Source: a virus. Taken from it: DNA of 43,613 nt. Position 1 is the first letter of the stretch, and each line of letters opens with the position of its first letter. The stretch spans positions 1 to 43,613 of the IMG/VR virus record IMGVR_UViG_3300047476_001728, one strand, 5' to 3'. This document shows, piece after piece, positions 38,452 through 43,613 of this stretch. The notes beneath the pieces were generated by a model, which was given only the letters and a program-made list of their open reading frames with translations, ran no database searches and was not told where the DNA came from. The position numbers and the translations under genes are program-made.

Positions 38452-38748
38452 ATGGCTAAGGCTGTTGTCGTTGATGTTGTAGCCCTGATTGACGAACTGG
38501 TTTCAGTTCGTGAAGCAAAGGCTGAACTATCTGCTCGTGAGAGCGTTATCCGCAAGTCGGTTCTTGGAGCGACTGGCAACACTGCTGTTTCGATTGCTGA
38601 CGAGGCTGGCGTGATTATCGCCGAGGTAGTCGAGAGCACTCGCCGTTCAGTTTCAGACTGGGACGAGTTCGAGGCAACCTATCCAGAGGCATACGAGGCA
38701 CTAGTGAAGTTTACTGATGTCCTCACCCTCAACACTGTCAAGAAGTAA
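38452..38748 (+). CDS. Hypothetical helical protein, 98 aa
   Basis: The start at 38452 follows AGGGAAAGGACGAAA. The N-terminal half is a long helix (VVALIDELVSVREAKAELSA, RESVIRKSVL), then a short beta pair (NTAVSIADEAGVIIAEVV) and a helical end. This helix-then-strands layout resembles phage host-nuclease inhibitor Gam-like or small bacterial proteins, but I cannot confirm any. Confidence 0.7.
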   Translation: MAKAVVVDVVALIDELVSVREAKAELSARESVIRKSVLGATGNTAVSIADEAGVIIAEVVESTRRSVSDWDEFEATYPEAYEALVKFTDVLTLNTVKK

Positions 38749-38764
38749 TCTCGAGGCAGACAAG

Positions 38765-38796
38765 CCCCTCAGTCGAAAGACTGGGGGGTTTTTCTT
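38765..38796 (+). terminator. Rho-independent terminator
   Basis: CCCCTCAGTC pairs with GACTGGGGGG closed by a GAAA loop, followed by TTTTTCTTTCT. Confidence 0.94.
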
Positions 38797-38799
38797 TCT

Positions 38800-38987
38800 C
38801 TGGTCGCTGGTCGATCCGATTACCGGTCGCCCTGGTTTGATCGTGATCGTTGGTGGTTCGTTAGAAGTTATGAAGCGAATCGCAGCAGCTGGCCTTGCAG
38901 CTTAGTCGCAGCTCGTTGGAAGTTTCACCGGAGCTGGCGCAGCTCGAGGCAGCTCGAGAGTGTTACAGATTCGTTATCAAAAAACAC
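38800..38987. other. Palindrome-rich spacer with promoter boxes
   Basis: No gene is called here. The spacer holds TTCGTTAGAAGTTA at 38857, a partial CTCGTTGGAAGTTT near 38911, and many AGCT, GATC and CAGCTCGAGG words. It leads into the promoter at 38988. Confidence 0.55.
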
Positions 38988-39016
38988 TTGACAAGTTTTG
39001 GGTTGGGTAGTAGTTT
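38988..39016 (+). promoter_or_regulatory. Promoter for the 17-residue gene
   Basis: TTGACA at 38988 is a perfect -35 box; TAGTTT at 39011 follows after 17 bases. The leader contains AAAGGGAGATAGGGGG, without a hairpin. Confidence 0.72.
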
Positions 39017-39047
39017 TGGAAGTAGAAAGGGAGATAGGGGGTGCAAG

Positions 39048-39101
39048 ATGTGTGAAGACTATCCATGCTGTGGCCATGACCATGGCGACTGCCCTAACTA
39101 G
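39048..39101 (+). CDS. Micro-protein, 17 aa, Cys/His-rich
   Basis: The product is MCEDYPCCGHDHGDCPN. It is flanked by a consensus promoter, a purine-rich ribosome site and a perfect terminator 17 bases after the stop, so the unit looks purpose-built. I recall longer bacterial and phage proteins beginning MCEDFPCCGH.., which supports translation. Four Cys and two His in 17 residues suggest metal binding. A longer in-frame reading from upstream would need to start inside the promoter and is unlikely. Confidence 0.7.
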   Translation: MCEDYPCCGHDHGDCPN

Positions 39102-39117
39102 GTAGTCAAACAAGAAG

Positions 39118-39140
39118 CCCCCGAAAGGGGGTTTTCTTTT
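39118..39140 (+). terminator. Rho-independent terminator
   Basis: CCCCC-GAAA-GGGGG followed by TTTTCTTTTT. Confidence 0.93.
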
Positions 39141-39141
39141 T

Positions 39142-39326
39142 GCCCAGAGATCTCGCGGCTGATCTCCGGAGATCTCGCAGCTGAGATTGATCTGATCACC
39201 AGGGCCGGACCAGGGAGATCTAGCCAGGTGGTTACCGGTGATCCAGATTTGACAAGCTGCAGCTAATTCGTTGAAAGTTAGATGACCCGGGAGCTGGTTG
39301 ATCGATCAAGACACGAAAAAAAAATG
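39142..39326. other. Spacer dense in GATC and AGATCT words
   Basis: This stretch has no gene. It contains about ten GATC sites, several AGATCT, CAGCTG, ACCGGT, CCCGGG and CTGCAG words, and an extra TTCGTTGAAAGTT at 39267. The genes on each side have none of the GATC or AGCT words I looked for. Confidence 0.65.
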
Positions 39327-39388
39327 TTCGTTGGATGTTGCGTGTTATCCCAAAATGCGGTATCTTTTAGTTAGGCGAAAACGCCTAA
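39327..39388 (+). promoter_or_regulatory. Promoter with start-site hairpin (unit 39405)
   Basis: The box TTCGTTGGATGTTG at 39327 ends in the -35 TTGCGT (39338); TATCTT at 39361 follows after 17 bases. The hairpin TTAGGCG-AAAA-CGCCTAA (39371-39388) begins within two bases of the predicted start. Confidence 0.83.
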
Positions 39389-39404
39389 ACGAAAGGGAAA
39401 CGAA

Positions 39405-39800
39405 ATGACAAACTTTGATTTGGTTGAAGAACGATTGGTAGATGCCAAGGCGATTGCTTGGGACACTTGCCACAAGATTTACGTGTTGATGGATGATGAG
39501 CAAGTCTCGCTTATGCGTGAGTATGGCTATGGAGACGGAACTGATACAGAGGGGCTTATCACTAAATACGCAATGAGCGCAGACAAGATGCTGGAAAAGG
39601 TCAAGCACTGGTATGACGAGAGTTGTGGTTTGCGCTTTGTGAGCGCAGTCTCGACTATGCCAGAAGGTGTAGATGCTAACGAAGGCTTTGAGACCTTGAT
39701 TGGGCAGTTCGAAGAAGACGATTGCGAGGATTGCGGTGAGCGTGGTTGTGCTGGTGTCTGTAATGACTACGAAGACGAAGACGAAGACGAAGAAGACTAG
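39405..39800 (+). CDS. Hypothetical protein with Cys cluster and acidic tail, 131 aa
   Basis: The start follows CGAAAGGGAAACGAA. The protein is helical and ends with EEDDCEDCGERGCAGVCNDY and a run of Asp/Glu. The four Cys in CxxC....CxxxC may bind a metal. No family is recognised. The repeated GAAGAC codons at the end are low complexity. Confidence 0.72.
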   Translation: MTNFDLVEERLVDAKAIAWDTCHKIYVLMDDEQVSLMREYGYGDGTDTEGLITKYAMSADKMLEKVKHWYDESCGLRFVSAVSTMPEGVDANEGFETLIGQFEEDDCEDCGERGCAGVCNDYEDEDEDEED

Positions 39801-39878
39801 GGGGAGCTTGGCTACGGCCGCGCTCGCGGATCGAAGCTAGTCGCCTTGGTTGATCGATCACAAGACACAAAATTAGTA

Positions 39879-39938
39879 TTCGTTTGAAGTTGCGCTAACA
39901 AGCAAAATGTATTATCTTTGTATTAGGCAAATTGCCTA
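39879..39938 (+). promoter_or_regulatory. Promoter with start-site hairpin (unit 39957)
   Basis: The box TTCGTTTGAAGTTG at 39879 ends in the -35 TTGCGC (39890); TATCTT at 39913 follows after 17 bases. The hairpin TAGGCA-AAT-TGCCTA (39924-39938) starts at the predicted first base. Confidence 0.83.
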
Positions 39939-39956
39939 GGAAAGTAGGGAAAGAAA

Positions 39957-40166
39957 ATGAGTTTCGGAGAGCCGAAGTATCCAGATGTTCAAGTTCAGCT
40001 GGTCGGGGAAGATGGAAATGCTTTCGCGATTATGGGTCGCGTAGCAAGCGCGCTAAAGAGCGCAGGGGTTCCTCAGTCTGAGATTGACGAATACTACGAG
40101 GAGAGCACGAGTGGCGATTATGACAACTTGCTACGCACCGCTGTCAAATGGGTGGCGGTGGCATAA
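39957..40166 (+). CDS. Conserved small phage protein, 69 aa
   Basis: The product contains YPDVQVQLVGEDGNAFAIMG, RVASALKSAGVPQSEIDEYY and SGDYDNLLRTAVKWV. The V.L.G.DGNAF.I...V..AL..AG......E......SGDYD.LL pattern is one I know from phage proteins of unknown function. Its stop overlaps the ATG of the next gene. Confidence 0.8.
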   Translation: MSFGEPKYPDVQVQLVGEDGNAFAIMGRVASALKSAGVPQSEIDEYYEESTSGDYDNLLRTAVKWVAVA

Positions 40167-40513
40167 TGGGTGACCGCGCATACATTCAAGTTGAAGCCGA
40201 GGGTTTCAAGACGCCGATTACTTTTTATGGGCACTGGTCAGGAGAGGACAACATTCTTGCTGTTCGTAATGTCCTAAGTCGCAGTGGTCGTATTGGTGAC
40301 GCGAGTTACCTCACCGCGCAGATTTTCTATGAGTTCGCAACGCTAGGCAACTACGATGGCGAACTTTCATTCGGGATTGATAACTATGGAGATGACCCCG
40401 AGGTCGTTGGCTGGGCGAACAACCCTACGGTTTATGTCAATGCTGATACTGGTGTTTATCGCTATAAGGGCGAAACGTTTACCGAGTTTGCGGAAATGGC
40501 AAAGAGCGTGTAG
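40166..40513 (+). CDS. Conserved phage protein, 115 aa
   Basis: The start at 40166 overlaps the previous stop (TAATG). The product begins MGDRAYIQVEAEGFKTPITF, then YGHWSGEDNILAVRNVLSRS and SYLTAQIFYEFATLGNYDGE. I know similar proteins from phages, where they have no assigned function. It shares the transcript of the 39957 gene. Confidence 0.78.
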   Translation: MGDRAYIQVEAEGFKTPITFYGHWSGEDNILAVRNVLSRSGRIGDASYLTAQIFYEFATLGNYDGELSFGIDNYGDDPEVVGWANNPTVYVNADTGVYRYKGETFTEFAEMAKSV

Positions 40514-40538
40514 ACTGTAAGAGTTGCTTGGGTTTGAG

Positions 40539-40590
40539 ATTACTCGCCCGAGTAATGCGCGGAAGGAGTTATCCCCCTTTCACCTTCCGC
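40539..40590 (+). other. Two hairpins before the terminator (structured 3' RNA)
   Basis: ATTACTC-GCCC-GAGTAAT (40539-40556) and GCGGAAGG...CCTTCCGC (40559-40590, 16-base loop AGTTATCCCCCTTTCA) precede the terminator hairpin at 40599. Three stems in about 90 bases is more than other units have. It could be a small RNA released from the 3' end or a processing element. Confidence 0.5.
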
Positions 40591-40598
40591 AAAGAGAG

Positions 40599-40636
40599 CG
40601 GTAGCAAGTCCCCCCTTGCTACCGTTTTTCTTTTGT
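40599..40636 (+). terminator. Rho-independent terminator
   Basis: CGGTAGCAAG pairs with CTTGCTACCG around TCCCCC, followed by TTTTTCTTTTG. Confidence 0.93.
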
Positions 40637-40721
40637 CTGGAGTAGGGCCGCGCTCGCGGTGATCGATCAGAGCTGCCCTGGCCGGAGCGGAGCTTGCCAA
40701 GATCGAAACGCGCTCGCGGTA

Positions 40722-40778
40722 TTCGTTTGAAGTTGCTTGCTTTTGTTTCTGTTATGGGGTAACCTGTTGGTATCCAAT
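40722..40778 (+). promoter_or_regulatory. Promoter with box and small hairpin (unit 40788)
   Basis: TTCGTTTGAAGTTG at 40722 is followed by TTGCTT at 40737 and TAACCT at 40760, or other -35/-10 choices. The hairpin GTTGG-TAT-CCAAT (40766-40778) lies near the start. GAAAGGGAAATG follows. Confidence 0.6.
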
Positions 40779-40787
40779 GAAAGGGAA

Positions 40788-40931
40788 ATGATGGAAACCA
40801 AAGAGACTACAACTTGCTACAAATGTGAAGCCGAGATTGAAGCATTCGTTGGGCAAGTTCATCCGTTGTGTGAAGAGTGTGCCGAAGATTTTGACGATTG
40901 GTTCGCACAACAATTGCGGATGTTTAAGTAG
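40788..40931 (+). CDS. Small zinc-ribbon-like protein, 47 aa
   Basis: Two ATG codons in a row (40788, 40791) can start it. The product has CYKCEAEIEAFVGQVHPLC and EECAEDFDDWF, a CxxC...CxxC pattern for one zinc. It is one of several small treble-clef or ribbon-like proteins in the window. The function is unknown. Confidence 0.7.
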   Translation: MMETKETTTCYKCEAEIEAFVGQVHPLCEECAEDFDDWFAQQLRMFK

Positions 40932-40957
40932 ACACGCAACACGCCGAAGTTTGTTTG

Positions 40958-40986
40958 TTGCTTGTTTGAGCAAACTAGGCTAGTCT
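40958..40986 (+). promoter_or_regulatory. Promoter for 41013
   Basis: TTGCTT at 40958 and TAGTCT at 40981 are 17 bases apart. Only a weak four-pair stem around GGAAATACC is possible at the start. GAAAGGGGAAACGAA precedes the ATG. Confidence 0.6.
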
Positions 40987-41012
40987 GGAAATACCTAGAA
41001 AGGGGAAACGAA

Positions 41013-41162
41013 ATGGGAAAGCAAGACACGATTTGGATTGGTTGCTGGGATTGTGGTAAGACTGTTGAAGTGCCTTGGATTGGCAACTATTCAAGTCGCC
41101 AGATTTGTGCCGAGTGTAAAGCAGAAAGGGCTGAAAAATGGGCAGTAATCTCGAAGTCGTAA
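41013..41162 (+). CDS. Small zinc-ribbon-like protein, 49 aa
   Basis: The start follows GAAAGGGGAAACGAA. The product has IGCWDCGKTVEVPW and ICAECKAERAEKW, again CxxC...CxxC. It overlaps the next gene by 25 bases and is the first of four overlapping genes. Confidence 0.7.
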   Translation: MGKQDTIWIGCWDCGKTVEVPWIGNYSSRQICAECKAERAEKWAVISKS

Positions 41163-41362
41163 ATCGCTACAAAAGGCGCAAGGAACTTATGAGCGCACGC
41201 AAGACCGCGCTCGAAGTGTTTGGCGCACTCGCCGAGTTTGACGCGAAGCCAAATGTGTTCTCTATCTTTGATGGGATGGAGTTTGAAGTTGTGAACGAAA
41301 CTGGTATCGCCTTGGATGTTGAGTTTGTTGGTCGCACCATTACTATCAAGAGGTGGAAATAA
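41138..41362 (+). CDS. Small hypothetical protein, 74 aa
   Basis: The ATG at 41138 lies inside the previous gene; an ATG at 41189 (MSARKTALEVFGALAEFD) would give 57 residues. The product has a helix then a beta hairpin (GMEFEVVNETGIALDVEF). No family is recognised. Confidence 0.62.
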   Translation: MGSNLEVVNRYKRRKELMSARKTALEVFGALAEFDAKPNVFSIFDGMEFEVVNETGIALDVEFVGRTITIKRWK

Positions 41363-41364
41363 TC

Positions 41365-41559
41365 GTGATTAGGTATCACCGTTTTATGGAAAAGTTTTGG
41401 CGCGTGATTGGTTCAGTCGCTTATCGCACCTTTCACACAACGCAGACGCTCGCGCACAAGTCTTATGTCAAAGGTGGTCGCCACGGTCGCCGCCGTCAAG
41501 AGCGCAAACCCCTAACCGCAATTTGGAAGTGGTGGCAAAGTGTCAAGGCGCAATTCTGA
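41365..41559 (+). CDS. Small basic protein, 64 aa
   Basis: The start is a GTG at 41365 with AAGAGG upstream; a GTG at 41353 is possible. The product is rich in Arg, Lys and Trp (RYHRFMEKFWRVIGSVAY, GGRHGRRRQERKPL, WKWWQSVKAQF). It may bind nucleic acid or membrane. It overlaps the next gene by 20 bases. Confidence 0.55.
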   Translation: MIRYHRFMEKFWRVIGSVAYRTFHTTQTLAHKSYVKGGRHGRRRQERKPLTAIWKWWQSVKAQF

Positions 41560-41701
41560 GTTTGCGATTATTTGGCGTGGTATCTCGATCGGGCTAGGTT
41601 TTATGTTCGTTATGGGATTCGCTATTGGGTATGACAACGCCATCGCGCCAGGACTACTGTTGCTCGCAGCTTTAGGTTCGTTGTGGTTATCACGAGATTG
41701 A
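41540..41701 (+). CDS. Small two-helix membrane protein, 53 aa
   Basis: A GTG start inside the previous gene gives MSRRNSEFAIIWRGISIGLG then FMFVMGFAIG and APGLLLLAALGSLWL, two hydrophobic helices. The size is holin-like, but it is not near the lysis genes. Unlike its neighbours it contains GATC and AGCT. The -35 box of the next promoter begins two bases after its stop. Confidence 0.58.
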   Translation: MSRRNSEFAIIWRGISIGLGFMFVMGFAIGYDNAIAPGLLLLAALGSLWLSRD

Positions 41702-41702
41702 T

Positions 41703-41752
41703 TTGACTTTTTATCAAAACGCAGTAAACTGATTCTGTTAGCAAATGCTAGC
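41703..41752 (+). promoter_or_regulatory. Promoter with start-site hairpin (unit 41773)
   Basis: TTGACT at 41703 and TAAACT at 41725 are 16 bases apart. The hairpin GTTAGC-AAAT-GCTAGC (41737-41752) starts at the predicted first base. AAAGGGAAACAAA precedes the ATG. Confidence 0.78.
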
Positions 41753-41772
41753 GCAAAGGAAAGGGAAACAAA

Positions 41773-42144
41773 ATGACTACAAAGGTATTCGCAATTCGCT
41801 CGAATGAAGACGGCGGATTTATTTTCGGGGAAGAGACACACGAAGTTATTTCACTTGAGTTCTTACAGTCATTCGTTGGCGGTTGGGTTCAGGTTGTCCC
41901 GTTGGCAGGTTCACTAAGTGGCTTGTCAATGTGGCTAAACGAAGAGGGTAAGTTTTCAGACCTTCCGCTAAATGAGTTGGCTACGGCTATTTGGGAAGAC
42001 TCATACGGCAAGACTGACTTTATCGTTGGTAACATTCTAATTACTGGTGGCGAGAACTACGATGGCGAGATTGAGTCTCTCACTAGTGAAGAAACTGATA
42101 AGATTATGGAAGTCGTTCTAAAGGCAATGGAACACTCTCACTAA
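41773..42144 (+). CDS. DUF3846 protein
   Basis: The 123-residue protein has FVGGWVQVVPLAGSLSGLSM, WLNEEGKFSDLPLNELATAI and YGKTDFIVGNILITGGENYD. This is the DUF3846 signature (GG..Q.V.L.......NE.GK...LP.N..AT.......D.I.G...I.G). The domain is common on phages and mobile elements and has no known function. Confidence 0.87.
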   Translation: MTTKVFAIRSNEDGGFIFGEETHEVISLEFLQSFVGGWVQVVPLAGSLSGLSMWLNEEGKFSDLPLNELATAIWEDSYGKTDFIVGNILITGGENYDGEIESLTSEETDKIMEVVLKAMEHSH

Positions 42145-42369
42145 GTTTCGTTTCCCTACGAAAACAAAGACCTAGGCTAAGTCTCTAAACTGGCCTTTTA
42201 TCACGCCTAGATTCGGAAAGCTCGCGCTCGCGGGATCACGATCAAACGGCGCTCGCGGATTGCCCTGGCCTAGCTTGCCTTGGCTTGGCCGGACCTTGGT
42301 CGATCGATCCGCAGCTCGCAACTCGCAGCTTATCCCCTTGGTCGATCCACGCGACACACTGGGGCAACA
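42145..42369. other. Spacer with CTCGCG, GATC and AGCT words
   Basis: No gene is supported. TTTCG...CGAAA at 42147-42165 may be a weak terminator stem. The rest holds two GCGCTCGCGG-like copies (42224, 42250), GATCGATC and repeated CTTGCC/CTTGGC and CGCAGCT words, up to the promoter box at 42370. Confidence 0.55.
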
Positions 42370-42431
42370 TTCGTTGGAAGTTGCTTGACTTTTTTCTCGA
42401 AACGCGGGATACTTGGATTAGCCGAAAGGCT
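42370..42431 (+). promoter_or_regulatory. Promoter with start-site hairpin (unit 42452)
   Basis: TTCGTTGGAAGTTG at 42370 is followed by TTGACT at 42385 and GATACT at 42408 (17 bases) or TACTTG at 42410. The hairpin AGCC-GAAA-GGCT (42420-42431) begins at the predicted start and has a GNRA loop. Confidence 0.8.
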
Positions 42432-42451
42432 CGAATGAAAGGGAAACGAAA

Positions 42452-42877
42452 ATGGAAACTGTAATCACCGAATACGAAAACTACGAATTGACCAATTCTT
42501 GTATTTGCGAAGATTGGGATGAAGACACCGACACTTATTCGCCTAGCGATTCTTGCTGGGGTTGCTACGAAGACGAGATGGCTAATTTCAAGTCTGAGAT
42601 TCTGAAGCCTTGGATGAGCGCAAACGGTTATGACGAAGACACCGAGTTGGTTGCTCGCGGAACTGGAATGACTTGGCAACGCTTGAGCGGATACGCTTAC
42701 CTAACGCCAGACGAGATGGTTGAGAAGTTGTCTATCAATGGCGATTGGACTTTACGATTCACTCTCTCAGATGGTGGCAAGACGCTTACTGTTGTTCGCT
42801 ACTCTCACGATGAGCCTGTTGGAACTGGCTTGATTACTTTTGAGCCGAAGCCCGAAGACGAAGACGAATTGTTCTAG
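42452..42877 (+). CDS. Hypothetical Cys-containing protein, 141 aa
   Basis: The start follows GAAAGGGAAACGAAA. The N-terminal part has NSCICEDWDEDTDTYSPSDS and CWGCYEDEM, then a middle with GTGMTWQRLSGYAYLTPDEM and a beta-rich end WTLRFTLSDGGKTLTVVRYS. The T...R.GTGMTW.R..GY pattern is familiar from phage proteins of unknown function. It is a single-gene unit. Confidence 0.75.
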   Translation: METVITEYENYELTNSCICEDWDEDTDTYSPSDSCWGCYEDEMANFKSEILKPWMSANGYDEDTELVARGTGMTWQRLSGYAYLTPDEMVEKLSINGDWTLRFTLSDGGKTLTVVRYSHDEPVGTGLITFEPKPEDEDELF

Positions 42878-42897
42878 CGCGACACGCTCGCGACACG

Positions 42898-42928
42898 CAA
42901 CCGCCCAATGTGGCGGTTGTTGTGTTTT
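42898..42928 (+). terminator. Rho-independent terminator
   Basis: CAACCGCC pairs with GGCGGTTG around CAATGT, followed by TTGTGTTTTT. Confidence 0.82.
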
Positions 42929-42944
42929 TGGCAGATGTATGGCA

Positions 42945-42970
42945 TACTTTTGTTATCGGCAGAAAGCCGA
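42945..42970 (+). promoter_or_regulatory. -10 box and start-site hairpin (unit 42990)
   Basis: TACTTT at 42945 is followed by the hairpin TCGGC-AGAAA-GCCGA (42956-42970) at the predicted start. The -35 region is weak and partly overlaps the preceding terminator. CGAAAGGGAAACAAA precedes the ATG. Confidence 0.68.
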
Positions 42971-42989
42971 AAAACGAAAGGGAAACAAA

Positions 42990-43160
42990 ATGGCATTAGA
43001 CGCAAAGACCGCAAGCAATGTTCGTCACTTGCTAATGAGCCTGTCGGCAGAATCAACCGTAGATGTTTGGCTACTGGCAGAGAACGAAGAGTTGGCGGAA
43101 CTTTACAAAAGTGGCGCAACCTATGAGCAAATGCTCGAATGGGTGAATGAAAACTACTAG
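42990..43160 (+). CDS. Small helical protein, 56 aa
   Basis: The start follows CGAAAGGGAAACAAA. The product is helical: MALDAKTASNVRHLLMSL, then VDVWLLAENEELAELYKS and YEQMLEWVNENY. It looks like a compact three-helix protein. No family is recognised. Confidence 0.7.
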   Translation: MALDAKTASNVRHLLMSLSAESTVDVWLLAENEELAELYKSGATYEQMLEWVNENY

Positions 43161-43177
43161 CCCAAAGAAATGGAAAG

Positions 43178-43205
43178 CCCTCGCGAAAGCGGGGGTTTTC
43201 TTTTT
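43178..43205 (+). terminator. Rho-independent terminator
   Basis: CCCTCGC-GAAA-GCGGGGG followed by TTTTCTTTTT. Confidence 0.93.
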
Positions 43206-43331
43206 ACGCGCTCGCGGTTTCGATCGAAATTAGAAAGCCAATGGTCGATCGATCCGCCCTGGTTCTTTTGCCGGAAGCCTGGAAAGCTCGCAGCTTGTTC
43301 GTGGAAAGTTGGCAGCTCGCGCCGGGTTGTT

Positions 43332-43364
43332 CGCAGCTTGGGCGCAGCTTGGGCGCAGCTTGGG
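43332..43364. repeat. Three tandem copies of an 11-base unit
   Basis: CGCAGCTTGGG occurs three times without change in the spacer before the last promoter. Partial copies (GCAGCTTG, GCAGCTCG) are scattered through the 43.2-43.4 kb spacer and earlier ones. Confidence 0.85.
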
Positions 43365-43412
43365 CTAGAAATTTTCGTTATTTATTTGTTACCAAATTTC
43401 TCTAGATTTGAC

Positions 43413-43460
43413 TTGACTTTTGGCAAATACGCGCTACGCTTATTACATAAGCCAAACGGC
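43413..43460 (+). promoter_or_regulatory. Promoter with short hairpin (unit 43480)
   Basis: TTGACT at 43413 and TACGCT at 43435 are 16 bases apart. GCC-AAAC-GGC (43451-43460) lies four bases after the predicted start. CGAAAGGGAAATGAA precedes the ATG. Confidence 0.72.
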
Positions 43461-43479
43461 AAAACGAAAGGGAAATGAA

Positions 43480-43613
43480 ATGCTACTAGACACCAGGACC
43501 GAAATTGTATTCGCTACTCGCGAGATTGATGGCGCGAAGTTCATCGGCGGAAGCAAGGAACAAGCAGAGCAGGTTTTCACCGCTTGGCTAAAGGACAACC
43601 TAGATTGGATTAC
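43480..43613 (+). CDS. Hypothetical protein, 5' part only
   Basis: The frame starts MLLDTRTEIVFATREIDGAK and continues FIGGSKEQAEQVFTAWLKDN to the window edge. Its start lies at the usual distance from GAAAGGGAAA. The 3' end is outside the window, and no family is recognised. Confidence 0.65.
   Translation, partial: MLLDTRTEIVFATREIDGAKFIGGSKEQAEQVFTAWLKDNLDWI

Noticed and set aside
43170-43478. A rightward 102-residue frame between the last terminator and promoter
   Set aside because: It starts inside the terminator, runs through tandem repeats and across the promoter, and has no ribosome site.
29223-43479. A CRISPR array made from the repeated spacer words
   Set aside because: The repeats are short, irregular and separated by genes, with no constant repeat-spacer length and no cas genes.

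Overview
The window looks like about 43.6 kb of the accessory and early regions of a tailed phage of an actinobacterium with moderate GC content. Phage markers are a polynucleotide kinase/RNA ligase pair, a tRNA cluster, a lysis cassette (M23 endolysin, two holin-like proteins), a probable small terminase subunit, and many short tightly overlapping genes. The actinobacterial host is inferred from leaderless promoters (-10 box, 6 nt, start codon), TANNNT -10 boxes with TTGACT/TTGCNT -35 boxes, a ClgR-like regulator, and many small protein families that I recognise from actinophages. No head, tail or polymerase genes are visible, and the large terminase is outside the window.

Layout. 1-5.3 kb (+): RNA repair (end of PseT-like kinase/phosphatase, T4 Rnl1-like ligase) and a chain of small overlapping genes. 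5.3-6.1 kb (-): two small genes. 6.2-9 kb (+): a cytosine-C5 methyltransferase split over two overlapping frames, then tRNAs Asp, Glu, Thr, one aberrant tRNA-like element, Met, a 2OG-Fe(II) oxygenase and tRNA-Leu(UAA anticodon). 9-16.1 kb (mostly -): a second oxygenase, endolysin, holin-like proteins, a nuclease and a 1185-residue exported beta-helix protein. 16.2-23.6 kb: two GT61-like glycosyltransferases, a HAD/nucleotidyltransferase fusion, a GDPD-like protein and a MerR/AlpA-like HTH; the (-) and (+) blocks meet at a 0.6 kb gene-free switch region with iteron-like repeats (18.86-19.40 kb). 23.8-29.2 kb (+): terminase small subunit, a CHAP-like protein lacking the usual catalytic Cys, two tandem oxygenase paralogues and small genes. 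29.2-43.6 kb (+): an array of about 20 mostly single-gene transcription units.

The right-hand array is the most unusual part. A typical unit is: rho-independent terminator of the previous gene; a spacer packed with GATC, AGCT, CTCGCG and other palindromic words; a box TTCGTTnGAAG running into the -35 hexamer; a -10 box; a small hairpin whose first base falls at or within a few bases of the predicted transcription start; then GAAAGGGAAAC and ATG. The hairpin stems differ between units but remain paired, and the loops are mostly AAAA-like. The coding regions of these units are almost free of GATC and AGCT although the spacers are full of them. A second class of genes, including the ClgR-like regulator and a HicA-like toxin, uses leaderless promoters. 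The array also carries a MoxR ATPase/VWA-metallopeptidase-like cassette, SSB, an Api92-like protein and many small unknown proteins.

All family calls come from reading motifs by eye; no database search or folding program was run.
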